DNA of 64,000 nucleotides. Source: an uncultured Flavobacteriales bacterium (GTDB lineage: Bacteria > Bacteroidota > Bacteroidia > Flavobacteriales > Crocinitomicaceae). The notes beneath the pieces were generated by a model that was not told the origin of the DNA, did no database searches, and worked only from the letters and a program-made list of their open reading frames with translations. Positions 51,428 to 59,833 of the stretch are shown here, in pieces. The translations under genes and the position numbers were made by a program. Location: positions 1 to 64,000 of the forward strand of contig CAMLRS010000003.1 of assembly GCA_946482515.1 (NCBI GenBank). Reading direction: 5' to 3'. The number at the start of each line of letters is the position of its first letter. Within the stretch, counting starts at the first letter, position 1.

Positions 51428-51952
51428 CTAGTTAGTCTGTTTCAATTCGTTGTATCTATAACAGGTTTCTTTGTGCGCGCCAGGTAGGTAGCCGGTACTC
51501 ATAAGAAACTCATTTACAATTTCTCCTCCAACAAATGTAAACGTCTTTTTGAAGAGTTTCGTCCATTCGCTCAAAGTTTTTGGATGATTACTGTCCAACC
51601 ACTGTTTAAACGACCCGTATTCTTCTTTTATCTGCATCACCTGTTGTGCGTTGTGTATAGCGGCCTGTACCTTCAGCCGGTTTCGAATGATCCCGGCGTC
51701 CTGCAGCAAAGCCTCTTTTTTCTCTTCACCATACCGGGCGACCCGCTCAATCTCGAACTGATCGAAGGCATTCCTGAAATTTTCTTCTTTTCTCAGGATG
51801 GTTGCCCATGAAAGACCGGCCTGGTTTATCTCTAAGACGAGTCTTCCGAACAATTCGTTGTCATCGTGGATCGGAACGCCGTAATGATGATCGTGGTATA
51901 TACGATTGATATCGTCGGTTGGTTTTGTGGCGCAGAAATCACAATAATGCAT
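51428..51952 (-). CDS. tag: DNA-3-methyladenine glycosylase I
   Basis: A 174-residue repair enzyme that removes 3-methyladenine from DNA. Family marks: MHYCDFC with zinc-ligand Cys, YHDHHYGVPIHDDNELFGRL, LEINQAGLSWATIL (active-site region), FVGGEIVNEFLMSTGYLPGAH with later His and C-terminal TCYRYNELK (zinc-site Cys). The start at 51952 gives the canonical beginning. It lies six bases from the barrel gene, so they may be cotranscribed. Confidence 0.94.
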   Translation of the reverse strand: MHYCDFCATKPTDDINRIYHDHHYGVPIHDDNELFGRLVLEINQAGLSWATILRKEENFRNAFDQFEIERVARYGEEKKEALLQDAGIIRNRLKVQAAIHNAQQVMQIKEEYGSFKQWLDSNHPKTLSEWTKLFKKTFTFVGGEIVNEFLMSTGYLPGAHKETCYRYNELKQTN

Positions 51953-51974
51953 AAAGCGGGGCAAAAGGTTTGCG

Positions 51975-51982
51975 TATTTTTG
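51975..51982 (+). promoter_or_regulatory. Candidate -7 box of the PaaY-like gene
   Basis: TATTTTTG fits TAnnTTTG, 32 bases before the ATG at 52015 and five bases before an alternative in-frame ATG at 51988. It sits in the short divergent gap next to tag. Confidence 0.45.
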
Positions 51983-52014
51983 TTTCAATGCCGGAATGGC
52001 ACAAGTCGAATACT

Positions 52015-52617
52015 ATGGCAATATACGCATTTAATGGTTTCAAACCGGTGGTGAAAGCTTCCAGCTTTATCCATCCGCAGGCAGTTGTAACGGGGAATGT
52101 GATCATCGGTGAAGATGTTTATGTAGGGCCGGGAGCAGCTATTCGCGGCGACTGGGGACAGATTGTGATCGAAGACGGCTGCAATGTTCAGGAGAATTGT
52201 ACGATCCATATGTTTCCGGGAACGACCGTCACGCTCAAAAAAGGAGCGCATATCGGCCACGGAGCGATCATTCACGGCGCTACGATAGGTGAAAATTGCC
52301 TGATCGGGATGAACAGCGTGGTCATGGACGATGTGGTCATCGAAGACGAATGCATCGTCGGTGCGTTATGTTTCGTTCCGGCGAATATGCATATTCCGAA
52401 ACGCAGCCTGGTGGTAGGAAATCCGGCGAAGATCATCAAGGAAGTCAGCGATGATATGATTGCCTGGAAAACGAAAGGTACACAGCTTTATCAGGCCCTG
52501 CCGAAAGAATGTCTCGAAACCCTGATTCCCTGCGAACCGTTGCGTGAAATTGAGCCCGACAGACCTTCGCAGGAGCAGCTATATGCTACCTGGGAAAAAG
52601 TTAAAGGGAATTCATAA
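52015..52617 (+). CDS. Gamma-carbonic-anhydrase/PaaY-like hexapeptide-repeat protein
   Basis: A 200-residue left-handed beta-helix protein: FIHPQAVVTGNVIIGEDVYV, GPGAAIRGDWGQIVIEDGC and the metal-binding His residues in IHMFPGTTVTLKKGAHIGHGAIIHGATI. Then PAKIIKEVSDDMIAWKTKGT and a C-terminal helix. Relatives bind zinc and act as carbonic anhydrases or thioesterases in phenylacetate metabolism; no such pathway is adjacent. The last Asn-Ser and TAA lie in the following repeat. Confidence 0.88.
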   Translation: MAIYAFNGFKPVVKASSFIHPQAVVTGNVIIGEDVYVGPGAAIRGDWGQIVIEDGCNVQENCTIHMFPGTTVTLKKGAHIGHGAIIHGATIGENCLIGMNSVVMDDVVIEDECIVGALCFVPANMHIPKRSLVVGNPAKIIKEVSDDMIAWKTKGTQLYQALPKECLETLIPCEPLREIEPDRPSQEQLYATWEKVKGNS

Positions 52618-52868
52618 TGCATAATTCATAATGCATAATTGAATTGTCGCGAATCTTTCATGCTTGCTCAGATAACACGGAGCCTCCGGGAAAGATTACG
52701 TGCTGTATGAGGCTTCCCACGAATTCACGAATTTTTAGGTGCTGTATTTGAATTAAAGGCGAATAATCCCGATTTATCGAAATTCACGAATCGTTGATAA
52801 TTGAACTACTTGATAATTGCCGCATTGATAATTCATAATTGTGCATTCTGCATTATGAATTCTGCATT
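52611..52868. repeat. Composite repeat gap (ATGCATAATTC and CACGAATT types)
   Basis: The left part (aattcataatgcataattc) is answered on the right by attcataattgtgcattctg, then cattatgaattctgcat (52829-52866); between them is a CACGAATT block (cccacgaattcacgaatt, 52716 and aaattcacgaatcg, 52779). No gene is inside. It overlaps the stop codons of both flanking genes. Confidence 0.78.
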
Positions 52869-53767
52869 TATTTGAAGAGTTTCGAGAAAAATCCTGTGGG
52901 CTTTTCCAGTGCCGCTTCCCAATCGCACAATACTTCTCCAAGTGAAGCGTAACGACTATCCATTGCCGCTTTCAGGCAACGGTCTACTTCGGTTTCGGGT
53001 AATTGATTCGGTGGTTTGGGAAACACGAATTTCGCGGACATTTTCAGCAAAATAGGGTAGAAGGCTTTTGGAATCGCCGGATCTTCAGGCAACGGATGTG
53101 TGAGCTGGAGGTTAGTCGTAATAGACGGATTGGCATGCAGCAGCGGAATTCGTTCTGTAAAGCTTTGCCAGAGCACAATTCCTAAGGCAAACAGATCGGT
53201 ACGCTGATCCACCAGCTCCAGCCGGTTCAGCAATAATTCAGGAGCAGCATAACCAAGCGGAAACAGCGTAGTGCGATTTACCGGCTCATCGGTGCGGATC
53301 GCCATGCCGAAATCGATGAGTGAAACGGTCGGGTTTTCAGGCGTTCCGGCTATGATCAGGTTGCCGGGCTTCAGGTCGAGGTGAACAATCTGCCGATTGC
53401 GCAATTCGGTCAGTAAAGGCTCCAGCGCGCGTAAAATCGACAGTAAAACGGCTGGTTTCTGCTTTTGCTTCACGTTTTGCAGGAATTGACGGAGCGGAAT
53501 GCCTTCTTCGTAGCTGCGAAACAACAGCAGCTCGTTTTCCGATTCGTAGAAATCAAGTGTGCGCGGCAGGCCCGGCAGGTCGAAGTGAAAGGTGGATTCC
53601 CGGCGTAGCAATTCCTGTAAATGGCCGTTGTCATTCGTCTTCGCCAGTGATTTCAACACCGCTTTTTCACCTGTTTGCTTGTGCTCAACCAGGAAAACGT
53701 CGTTGAATTTCCGGCGCTTGCTGTCACCCAGGCGTTGCAGTATGCGGTATGTTTCCGTTGGATTCAT
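52868..53767 (-). CDS. Serine/threonine protein kinase, iron operon
   Basis: A 299-residue kinase. N-lobe VFLVEHKQTGEKAVLKSLAK (with the ATP-binding Lys), catalytic loop IVHLDLKPGNLIIAG (HLD in place of HRD), LIDFGMAIR (DFG) and the APE-like APELLLNRLELVDQRTDLFALGIVLW. The ATG overlaps the TonB receptor stop by four bases (ATGA), so it is the last gene of the iron-uptake operon. It may modulate the receptor system or envelope; its target is not known. Confidence 0.88.
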   Translation of the reverse strand: MNPTETYRILQRLGDSKRRKFNDVFLVEHKQTGEKAVLKSLAKTNDNGHLQELLRRESTFHFDLPGLPRTLDFYESENELLLFRSYEEGIPLRQFLQNVKQKQKPAVLLSILRALEPLLTELRNRQIVHLDLKPGNLIIAGTPENPTVSLIDFGMAIRTDEPVNRTTLFPLGYAAPELLLNRLELVDQRTDLFALGIVLWQSFTERIPLLHANPSITTNLQLTHPLPEDPAIPKAFYPILLKMSAKFVFPKPPNQLPETEVDRCLKAAMDSRYASLGEVLCDWEAALEKPTGFFSKLFK

Positions 53768-56181
53768 TTCTTCCCATCGCCGAATTTGAACTGCAGCGTG
53801 AAGTAAAAATTGCGTCCGTCTGACGGCAGAATACCTGGTCCCGGATAAGCCGTTGCCCGACGCGTGTAGTAAGTGGCGTTCAGACAGTTGTTGATTCCGG
53901 CTTCGAGCTGAAAAAAGCGTGGAAAGGCATAACGGGCCGAGAAATCGAGCACGAAATAGGCCGGAATCTGCCCGATCACCGCATCGCCGCTTGGTTCGAT
54001 GGCGTTGGATGCATCCGTGAACTGTTCGGAGTTGTAGGAGCCCTGGACCTGTACTTGCCACCGTTCATGCCGGACTTTCAACCCGCCGCGAAGCAGCACC
54101 GGACTCACATATTCCACTTCTTTCCCGATATAATTCGGCTCTTTCGAACGGATATAGGTGGCCTGGATGTAGGAAGCGTTAATAAAGATCGATGAGCTTA
54201 CTTTAGCGCTGTCGTTGAAGACCTTGATAAAATCGAATTCAACGAATAGCTCGGCGCCGTAATTGACCGCATCACCGATATTCGTGCGCACTTTCTTCAC
54301 GCCGTTTGGCTCAGGTGCCAGACCGATCTTATCGCCGTAAAACAGGTAGAACAAGGCCACATCCGTATACAGGTAAGGAATGGCAAAACCTCGCCAGCCC
54401 AGCTCTGCGGTAGCCCCATATTCGTCTTTCATCAGCGTATCGACGATCACATTGGGGTTGTTGATCCGGATATCGTTGAAGTTGACGGCACGGTAATTCA
54501 TGCAAATATTCGTGTAAGCCGATGTCGTTTTAGAAGTTTTGAACGACAATGAAGCTCCGCCAAGCGGTACGAAACGCTTCAGCTCGTTAGCGCCATCGAT
54601 TTTGTAAACGGCCAGTGTATCGCCGTTAAGTGGATGGATGGAATACTGCTTGTAAAACCCTTCCGAAGCGCTTTTGATGTATTCCAGGCGTGCACCGGTA
54701 CTGGCTGTCCAGCGTTTACCCAGGAACCAAAGGTTTTCCGCAAATACGGCCAGGTTTTCAGACGGAAAGGAATACCAGGAGTTTTCGACATCGTTGGGAT
54801 TCAGGAGACGGAAATCAGCATCGCGGCCATTGGGTGCGTTGCCCTGTATGCTGACAGTTTGCCCGCGGTAATAACGAAGTCCGGTCAGCAAAGCGCCTTT
54901 GACGTGCTCGTTGCGCATCTTATAACGATGCAGCATTCGGGCTTCAACGCCTGCATTTTTAAAATCACCTTTGACCAGCTCGCGGCTCGTTCCCGGATCG
55001 GCCTGGTTGATCTTGCCCAGGAAACCAAGCGATAACCGTTCGGAGAGCATGCCGAAAGCTCGCACGTTGATGCGTGTGGAGTTGCTTACTTCCAGGTCGT
55101 AATGCGCTGCAAGAATGTTCCAGCCAACCTTGAACCAGTTGCGCTCACGCACACTTTGAAGCGGATTCTGTTCGTATTGAACATCCGTCAGACCGCCCGG
55201 TTGCTGCGTGAGATACGTCATGTGCGTATACTCGAGCCGAATGCGCTGCTTTTCATTGATATGATAGCCCATCTGGGCAAATGCCTGGTGTTGCGTGAAA
55301 CCGGAATTGTCGCGGTAGCCATCGCCTCGTTTGAGCTGATAATAGGCCTGGTATTCGAAACGATTGCTGGTGCCGCTGATGCGGTGAAAGCTGCCGATAT
55401 AACCGAAGCTGCCCACGGTATTGCGGCTGGTGAACTCAAACGGTGAGCCCGGATTCGGATCTTTGATCACGAAGTTCATCAACCCGCCGAATTGGGTACC
55501 GTATTGCAGCGAAGCCGATCCGCGGATGATCTCAATAGAGCTGAGTGCTTCCAGCGGTGGCGTATAATAGCTTTCAGGATAGCCGAGTGCATCGGCGCTG
55601 ATATCGTAGCCGTTCTGGCGCATATTAAAGTTGGCCGCACGGTTGGGACTCAATCCGCGACCGCCAACGCCCATCTGAATTCCTGCACCGTCGCTTTCCC
55701 AGATATTGAGACCCGGTACTTTTGCAAACAATTCACGCGGGTTCCCGGTCGATTTTGCACCGCCTTGTCCTTCGGTCTGGATGATGGCACTGGTTCCGGT
55801 GGCGATCTGAACGCCTTTAACAGGTGGAAGGTAGCCAATATCGAAAAACAGCAAGCGGTTTTTGACAACGATCTCGTCCAGCTCCTCGGCCGCAGGATAA
55901 AGCGTAACGGTTGGTGCTGCCTGCAAAGCTGAGATGTCACAGGTATAAGGCTCGTAGCCTTCCAGGTGGAAGGAAATGCTGCCGGAAGTACACGAAACAA
56001 CGAAAACACCGTTTCCGTCTGTCGCGGTAATTTCTTTCTGACAGGAAACGCGCACGCCGGCAATTGGGCGAGTCGTTTCATCGATGACTTTACCGGTGAA
56101 CTCCTGTGCATAGCTTACCAATGCAAACAGGAATCCAGGCAGGAGAAAAAGGGGCTTTATGGCTGATAAGGTGCGATCCAT
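53764..56181 (-). CDS. TonB-dependent receptor, FecA/iron-type
   Basis: An 805-residue outer-membrane receptor: signal peptide (FLLPGFLFALVSYAQ), a carboxypeptidase-regulatory-like domain (FTGKVIDETTRPIAGVRVSC, about 28-95), plug (ELFAKVPGLNIWESDGAGIQ, GVGGRGLSPNR, IEIIRGSASLQYGTQFGG) and barrel ending FYFTLQFKFGDGKK. Together with the DUF4856, imelysin and HTTM genes upstream it forms a locus type found in Bacteroidota and thought to import iron. It overlaps the HTTM gene by 25 bases. Confidence 0.93.
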   Translation of the reverse strand: MDRTLSAIKPLFLLPGFLFALVSYAQEFTGKVIDETTRPIAGVRVSCQKEITATDGNGVFVVSCTSGSISFHLEGYEPYTCDISALQAAPTVTLYPAAEELDEIVVKNRLLFFDIGYLPPVKGVQIATGTSAIIQTEGQGGAKSTGNPRELFAKVPGLNIWESDGAGIQMGVGGRGLSPNRAANFNMRQNGYDISADALGYPESYYTPPLEALSSIEIIRGSASLQYGTQFGGLMNFVIKDPNPGSPFEFTSRNTVGSFGYIGSFHRISGTSNRFEYQAYYQLKRGDGYRDNSGFTQHQAFAQMGYHINEKQRIRLEYTHMTYLTQQPGGLTDVQYEQNPLQSVRERNWFKVGWNILAAHYDLEVSNSTRINVRAFGMLSERLSLGFLGKINQADPGTSRELVKGDFKNAGVEARMLHRYKMRNEHVKGALLTGLRYYRGQTVSIQGNAPNGRDADFRLLNPNDVENSWYSFPSENLAVFAENLWFLGKRWTASTGARLEYIKSASEGFYKQYSIHPLNGDTLAVYKIDGANELKRFVPLGGASLSFKTSKTTSAYTNICMNYRAVNFNDIRINNPNVIVDTLMKDEYGATAELGWRGFAIPYLYTDVALFYLFYGDKIGLAPEPNGVKKVRTNIGDAVNYGAELFVEFDFIKVFNDSAKVSSSIFINASYIQATYIRSKEPNYIGKEVEYVSPVLLRGGLKVRHERWQVQVQGSYNSEQFTDASNAIEPSGDAVIGQIPAYFVLDFSARYAFPRFFQLEAGINNCLNATYYTRRATAYPGPGILPSDGRNFYFTLQFKFGDGKK

Positions 56182-57530
56182 GTCCGGTGTCGGAGAGAAT
56201 AATATTCCCGCATTAAGTTCGTTTTTCTGTCTACAAATAGCTGATGGGGCCTGCCGTTAAGCGTCACATAAACAGTTGCCTCAACAGCAGGATTCCGCAA
56301 ATGTACGCGTTGTTTCCCGTATATGAGAACCGTGTCGCGGAATTGTCCGCCGAGATAGTGTGCATATTGCAGGATCATGTCGGGTTGTGTCGACATTTCC
56401 TTTTCCTGAACAGGTGTCAGGTAGCGCTTGTTGTCGATTTCGATACTGCCGCCGCTTTTCGGATCAACGATGTAAAAAGTCGCATAGCCGTCTTTGTCCA
56501 TCAGCATGACACGCCACGAAAAGCGAAATCCTTCTTCTGTCCAGAACAATTCGCCCGGATAAAGCAGGTAACGCAGTGGAAGCAAGAGCTGAACAGTGAG
56601 ATAGATCGCCAGCAGGGAGGTGACCAATCGGCGGGAAGGCGTTTTACGGATGGCCACCGTTGTTTCCCGCCAGTTGAGCTTTCGTTGGAAGAAACCGAGC
56701 CATCGTTCGTGAAAAGAAGCAGGGAAAAAGATCAGCGTTGAGAAGATCATCACCCACGGAAAAACGCCGATAGGGAAGAGCAACCAGGTAACAATATGGA
56801 AGATGACCACGAAACAATAAGCAACGACGCGGGTTTTGCGGATGCTCAGGAAAAACGGAATAGTCAGGTCATAAACGCATCCGAACCACGCAAAAACGAA
56901 AGCCAGCCATTTAGCCGCAAAGAAATCCCCGACTACAGGCGTATCGCGGAATGTCTGGAGCCATGTGCGCAACGGCTGAGCTTCCAGCAGCCAGTCGGAA
57001 TGGATTTTGGCCACACCGGCAAAGAAGTACACAATGCCTAATTGCACCTGCAATAGCAAGATGGTCCAGGCTGGAACCTGGTTGAGTCGCAGCGCAGGAT
57101 TGCGTCGGGCATCGAGTGAAAAGTCGGCGTTGGCCGGAAGAAAACACATCAAAAAAGCGACCAGGCTCACAAAATAGTAGTGGTTGAGGTAATTGGTCTT
57201 ATCAAGTAATTCGACATACGTGAACGTCCCGAAAAACAGGATGGCCGATAGCCGGTAGCGGTAGCCGAGCAAAATGCCGGTAGCCGAAAGGGCCATGAGC
57301 AGGAAAGGCAGGTACATCCAGTTTCCGGGGAGCGGATGTACCCAGTCGAATCCGAGGTAGGTGAAGTAAAACTCCGGCTGAATGTACAAATCGTAGACCC
57401 AGCCTTTGGACACAAAACGGATCGTTCCGAAGAGCATCAGTGCGCCGAAAATAACCCTGAACGCAACAAGAGGGGCCGTTGAAACCCCTCTGAATAAAAA
57501 AGTATTGAGCTTGTTGCTAATCGCCGTCAT
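56157..57530 (-). CDS. HTTM-domain membrane protein
   Basis: A 457-residue membrane protein of the HTTM type (horizontally transferred transmembrane, related to vitamin-K-dependent gamma-carboxylase): FRGVSTAPLVAFRVIFGALM, then segments YLPFLLMALSATGILLGYRY, AILFFGTFTYVELLDKTNYL, WTILLLQVQLGIVYFFAGVAKIH, FLAVFAWFGCVYDLTIPFF and the region WLLFPIGVFPWVMIFSTLIF. The C-terminal ~150 residues are soluble. Between the imelysin (14-base overlap) and TonB receptor genes; it may chemically modify or help assemble the iron receptor. Confidence 0.87.
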   Translation of the reverse strand: MTAISNKLNTFLFRGVSTAPLVAFRVIFGALMLFGTIRFVSKGWVYDLYIQPEFYFTYLGFDWVHPLPGNWMYLPFLLMALSATGILLGYRYRLSAILFFGTFTYVELLDKTNYLNHYYFVSLVAFLMCFLPANADFSLDARRNPALRLNQVPAWTILLLQVQLGIVYFFAGVAKIHSDWLLEAQPLRTWLQTFRDTPVVGDFFAAKWLAFVFAWFGCVYDLTIPFFLSIRKTRVVAYCFVVIFHIVTWLLFPIGVFPWVMIFSTLIFFPASFHERWLGFFQRKLNWRETTVAIRKTPSRRLVTSLLAIYLTVQLLLPLRYLLYPGELFWTEEGFRFSWRVMLMDKDGYATFYIVDPKSGGSIEIDNKRYLTPVQEKEMSTQPDMILQYAHYLGGQFRDTVLIYGKQRVHLRNPAVEATVYVTLNGRPHQLFVDRKTNLMREYYSLRHRTWIAPYQP

Positions 57531-58584
57531 TGTCCTGGTACGTAATCAGTACGCCGAATGCGGACGACATATCGGTTTTGATGTAGACGACTGTTCCCTG
57601 CATATAGGTATAGTAATCTGTCAGTGTCTGAGGGGAAGAAGCCATGAGTTGTTCCATCGTTCCTGTCCAGCTTCCGGGCTGTGCGCCGATGTAAGTAAAA
57701 CGGGAATCAATTGTGGAAGCGAGGCTGCTGCGTTCCAGTGCAACGAGGTAATCGTCGAAACCGGTTCCGGACGACCCGGAAAGTGAATTTCCGAGGAAAA
57801 TCGCGTGAACGGCCTTTACATTGGCCTCCAACAGTTGTTTTCCAAGTCCTGAACGACGTGCCTCCAGGTACATCGGCATTTGGATACCGAGCGTAGTTGT
57901 ACCGATCGGAACACCCACTTTGGCTGTTTTAGCCAGCTCGTAATCCTTGCAGAACGCATTTACCAGGATAGCAAACGGACTGGTAGTCGATGTTCCCGTT
58001 CCTGCGATGAACTCCGCCCGGTAAGCAGGCCATGCATTGACCACCTGGTCGGTTTCCGATTTCATTTTTGCAATCACATCCGTCACATACTGGCGGCGTG
58101 CCGCTGATGTAGTGAGCTTGTTGAAAGCATCGTTGCCGTAGAAAAGGAAATCCAGCGCATCGAAGCCAATGGCATCGATGTTGGCTGCTGTTGCCAGGTT
58201 GTAACCGCCGTTGGTTACGTTGCTCTCGATCTGGACCGTATCTGCCGGGAAGGTTCCCAACGCGGAATGAAAACCAATGGTCATTGCCGGTCCGACCTCA
58301 AACAGCTTGATTTTCTGAAAATCAAGATTGGCAGCTGCCCAATCGGATTTCACGATTTCGAGATCCGATTGGGACTGGCTGATCAAAAATGTATTCCATG
58401 AGCTGTGCAGCGCGTTTATTTTCAGCTGGAAGGATGCATAACCGGGAATGATGTAATTATCGGCCAGGTTTTGCAGGATTTCTTCTTTTTTGAATGCTTC
58501 AGGCTCGGCATCATCGTTCTTGTCCTTGCAGGAAATAACGGCCAGTGCCAGGGAAGCGAAAAGAAAATAACGTACGACTTTCAT
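57517..58584 (-). CDS. Imelysin-family lipoprotein
   Basis: A 355-residue lipoprotein (lipobox VISC) with the imelysin/EfeO-M75 fold: MTIGFHSALGTFPADT (GxHxxE-like box, here GFHSALG, lacking the Glu), FDALDFLFYGNDAFNK, and long helices such as RRQYVTDVIAKMKSETDQVV and LLEANVKAVHAIFLGNSLSG. Such proteins bind iron at the envelope. Next gene in the operon is HTTM. The altered GxHxxE box suggests weaker or different metal binding than in classic imelysins. Confidence 0.87.
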   Translation of the reverse strand: MKVVRYFLFASLALAVISCKDKNDDAEPEAFKKEEILQNLADNYIIPGYASFQLKINALHSSWNTFLISQSQSDLEIVKSDWAAANLDFQKIKLFEVGPAMTIGFHSALGTFPADTVQIESNVTNGGYNLATAANIDAIGFDALDFLFYGNDAFNKLTTSAARRQYVTDVIAKMKSETDQVVNAWPAYRAEFIAGTGTSTTSPFAILVNAFCKDYELAKTAKVGVPIGTTTLGIQMPMYLEARRSGLGKQLLEANVKAVHAIFLGNSLSGSSGTGFDDYLVALERSSLASTIDSRFTYIGAQPGSWTGTMEQLMASSPQTLTDYYTYMQGTVVYIKTDMSSAFGVLITYQDNDGD

Positions 58585-58595
58585 GGAAAGGATGT

Positions 58596-59747
58596 TTAAT
58601 ATTTAGCGTCGATTACCGCTTTGATGTTGTTCAGGTCGTTTACAGTCAGATCCCACCAGTTGGTTCCGAACATTGCCAAAGCATCGTCAACTTCCTGGTT
58701 CGTCATGTTGCGTGTTTCAAGCGGAGCGTATTTCAAAGTGGAAACGAATCCGTATCCTTCGCCGAGTGCGTGCAGGCGTTTTGCATCATCGTTGAAGTTA
58801 GCTACAGCATCGTTGAGGTATTTCATTGCCTGGTAAGCAGCGATTTTTTCCCACATTTCGCGGATGTTTACGATTGCGATATCGCGGTCACCCATAGCGT
58901 TGTTGGAAATAGCCGCACGACCTTTCAGGAAGTTGCCCATCATATAAGCGTTGCAACCCGGGTTGAGTGCAGCATCCTGACCGTTGCAGTATTTACCCCA
59001 GTAGGCGATATCTACGATATTGGTAGGGAAATCTACCGGTACACCGAAGTAACCGAAAGCTTCGTCCCAGTGGTGCTCGAGCTGTGTGTAGAACTGACCT
59101 GCAGCAGGTGCAGTGTTGTCTGCGCTCATTTTATCAGCTCCCAGGTAAATGTTGAGTGCCTGGTAGAAGAATACGGAGCGCATGATGCTTTTCTCGATCA
59201 TTTCAGCCATATCGCGTCCGTTGGCATCGAGGAGGTATTTAGAAGTCGTTGTTGTTGTACTTGTAGCAACACCAGCTTGCCCGCTTGCCGCTGTTGTAGC
59301 GAAATCGTTGCTGGCTGCTGCGATCTCTGTAAACAACGTTTCGATCGCTGCTACATCAGCAGGGAAACATTTGTCTTTCAGCTGACGGGTAGACGTGAAA
59401 GTGAAGTTTCCGTTTCCGTTTCCACCGGTGTTTTGCCACATATCCATCAGCACCTGTGCGCTGATAACTTGTGTTTTACCCAATTTAGCGTACGTGATGA
59501 GCTCTTTCAGCTGCTTGATACGATCAGCCTGACCAGCGTAATCTACTGTAGAGTTACCTGCATCGTCTGTGAAGTTGTAGGTAGTCGGAACGGCATAACC
59601 AGATTCAGGATACTTACAGCTACCGTCGTCTTTCTCAGCAGATTCAGAGTAGTTGGAAGCCGCAGGATCTGTACATCCTTTCTTTTTACAGCTTGCTGTA
59701 GTCATTGTAAGGGCCAGCGCCGCAGTGAGATAAATCGGGAATTTCAT
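58596..59747 (-). CDS. DUF4856 lipoprotein
   Basis: A 383-residue lipoprotein (lipobox TASC) with Cys-rich start (KKKGCTDPAASNYSESAEKD, DGSC), which also carries a Ca-binding-like CTDxxASNY motif. The DUF4856 domain follows: ADRIKQLKELITYAKLGKTQVIS, DMAEMIEKSIMRSVFFYQALNIYLG, QLEHHWDEAFGYFGVPVD and MGDRDIAIVNIREMWEKIAAYQAMKYL. It is the first gene of the DUF4856, imelysin, HTTM, TonB, kinase operon and probably takes part in capturing iron. Confidence 0.87.
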   Translation of the reverse strand: MKFPIYLTAALALTMTTASCKKKGCTDPAASNYSESAEKDDGSCKYPESGYAVPTTYNFTDDAGNSTVDYAGQADRIKQLKELITYAKLGKTQVISAQVLMDMWQNTGGNGNGNFTFTSTRQLKDKCFPADVAAIETLFTEIAAASNDFATTAASGQAGVATSTTTTTSKYLLDANGRDMAEMIEKSIMRSVFFYQALNIYLGADKMSADNTAPAAGQFYTQLEHHWDEAFGYFGVPVDFPTNIVDIAYWGKYCNGQDAALNPGCNAYMMGNFLKGRAAISNNAMGDRDIAIVNIREMWEKIAAYQAMKYLNDAVANFNDDAKRLHALGEGYGFVSTLKYAPLETRNMTNQEVDDALAMFGTNWWDLTVNDLNNIKAVIDAKY

Positions 59748-59820
59748 TTTACGAGTACGTTTTTAAGTTCTGCGCAAAAGTACTTCCGAAAGCGTGTAGG
59801 GAACAATACCATAAAAGCGG

Positions 59821-59828
59821 TATTTTTG
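59821..59828 (+). promoter_or_regulatory. Candidate -7 box of the BadF-type kinase gene
   Basis: TATTTTTG fits TAnnTTTG and ends five bases before the ATG at 59834, another short-leader case. The divergent iron operon starts at 59747. Confidence 0.45.
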
Positions 59829-59833
59829 TTAGT

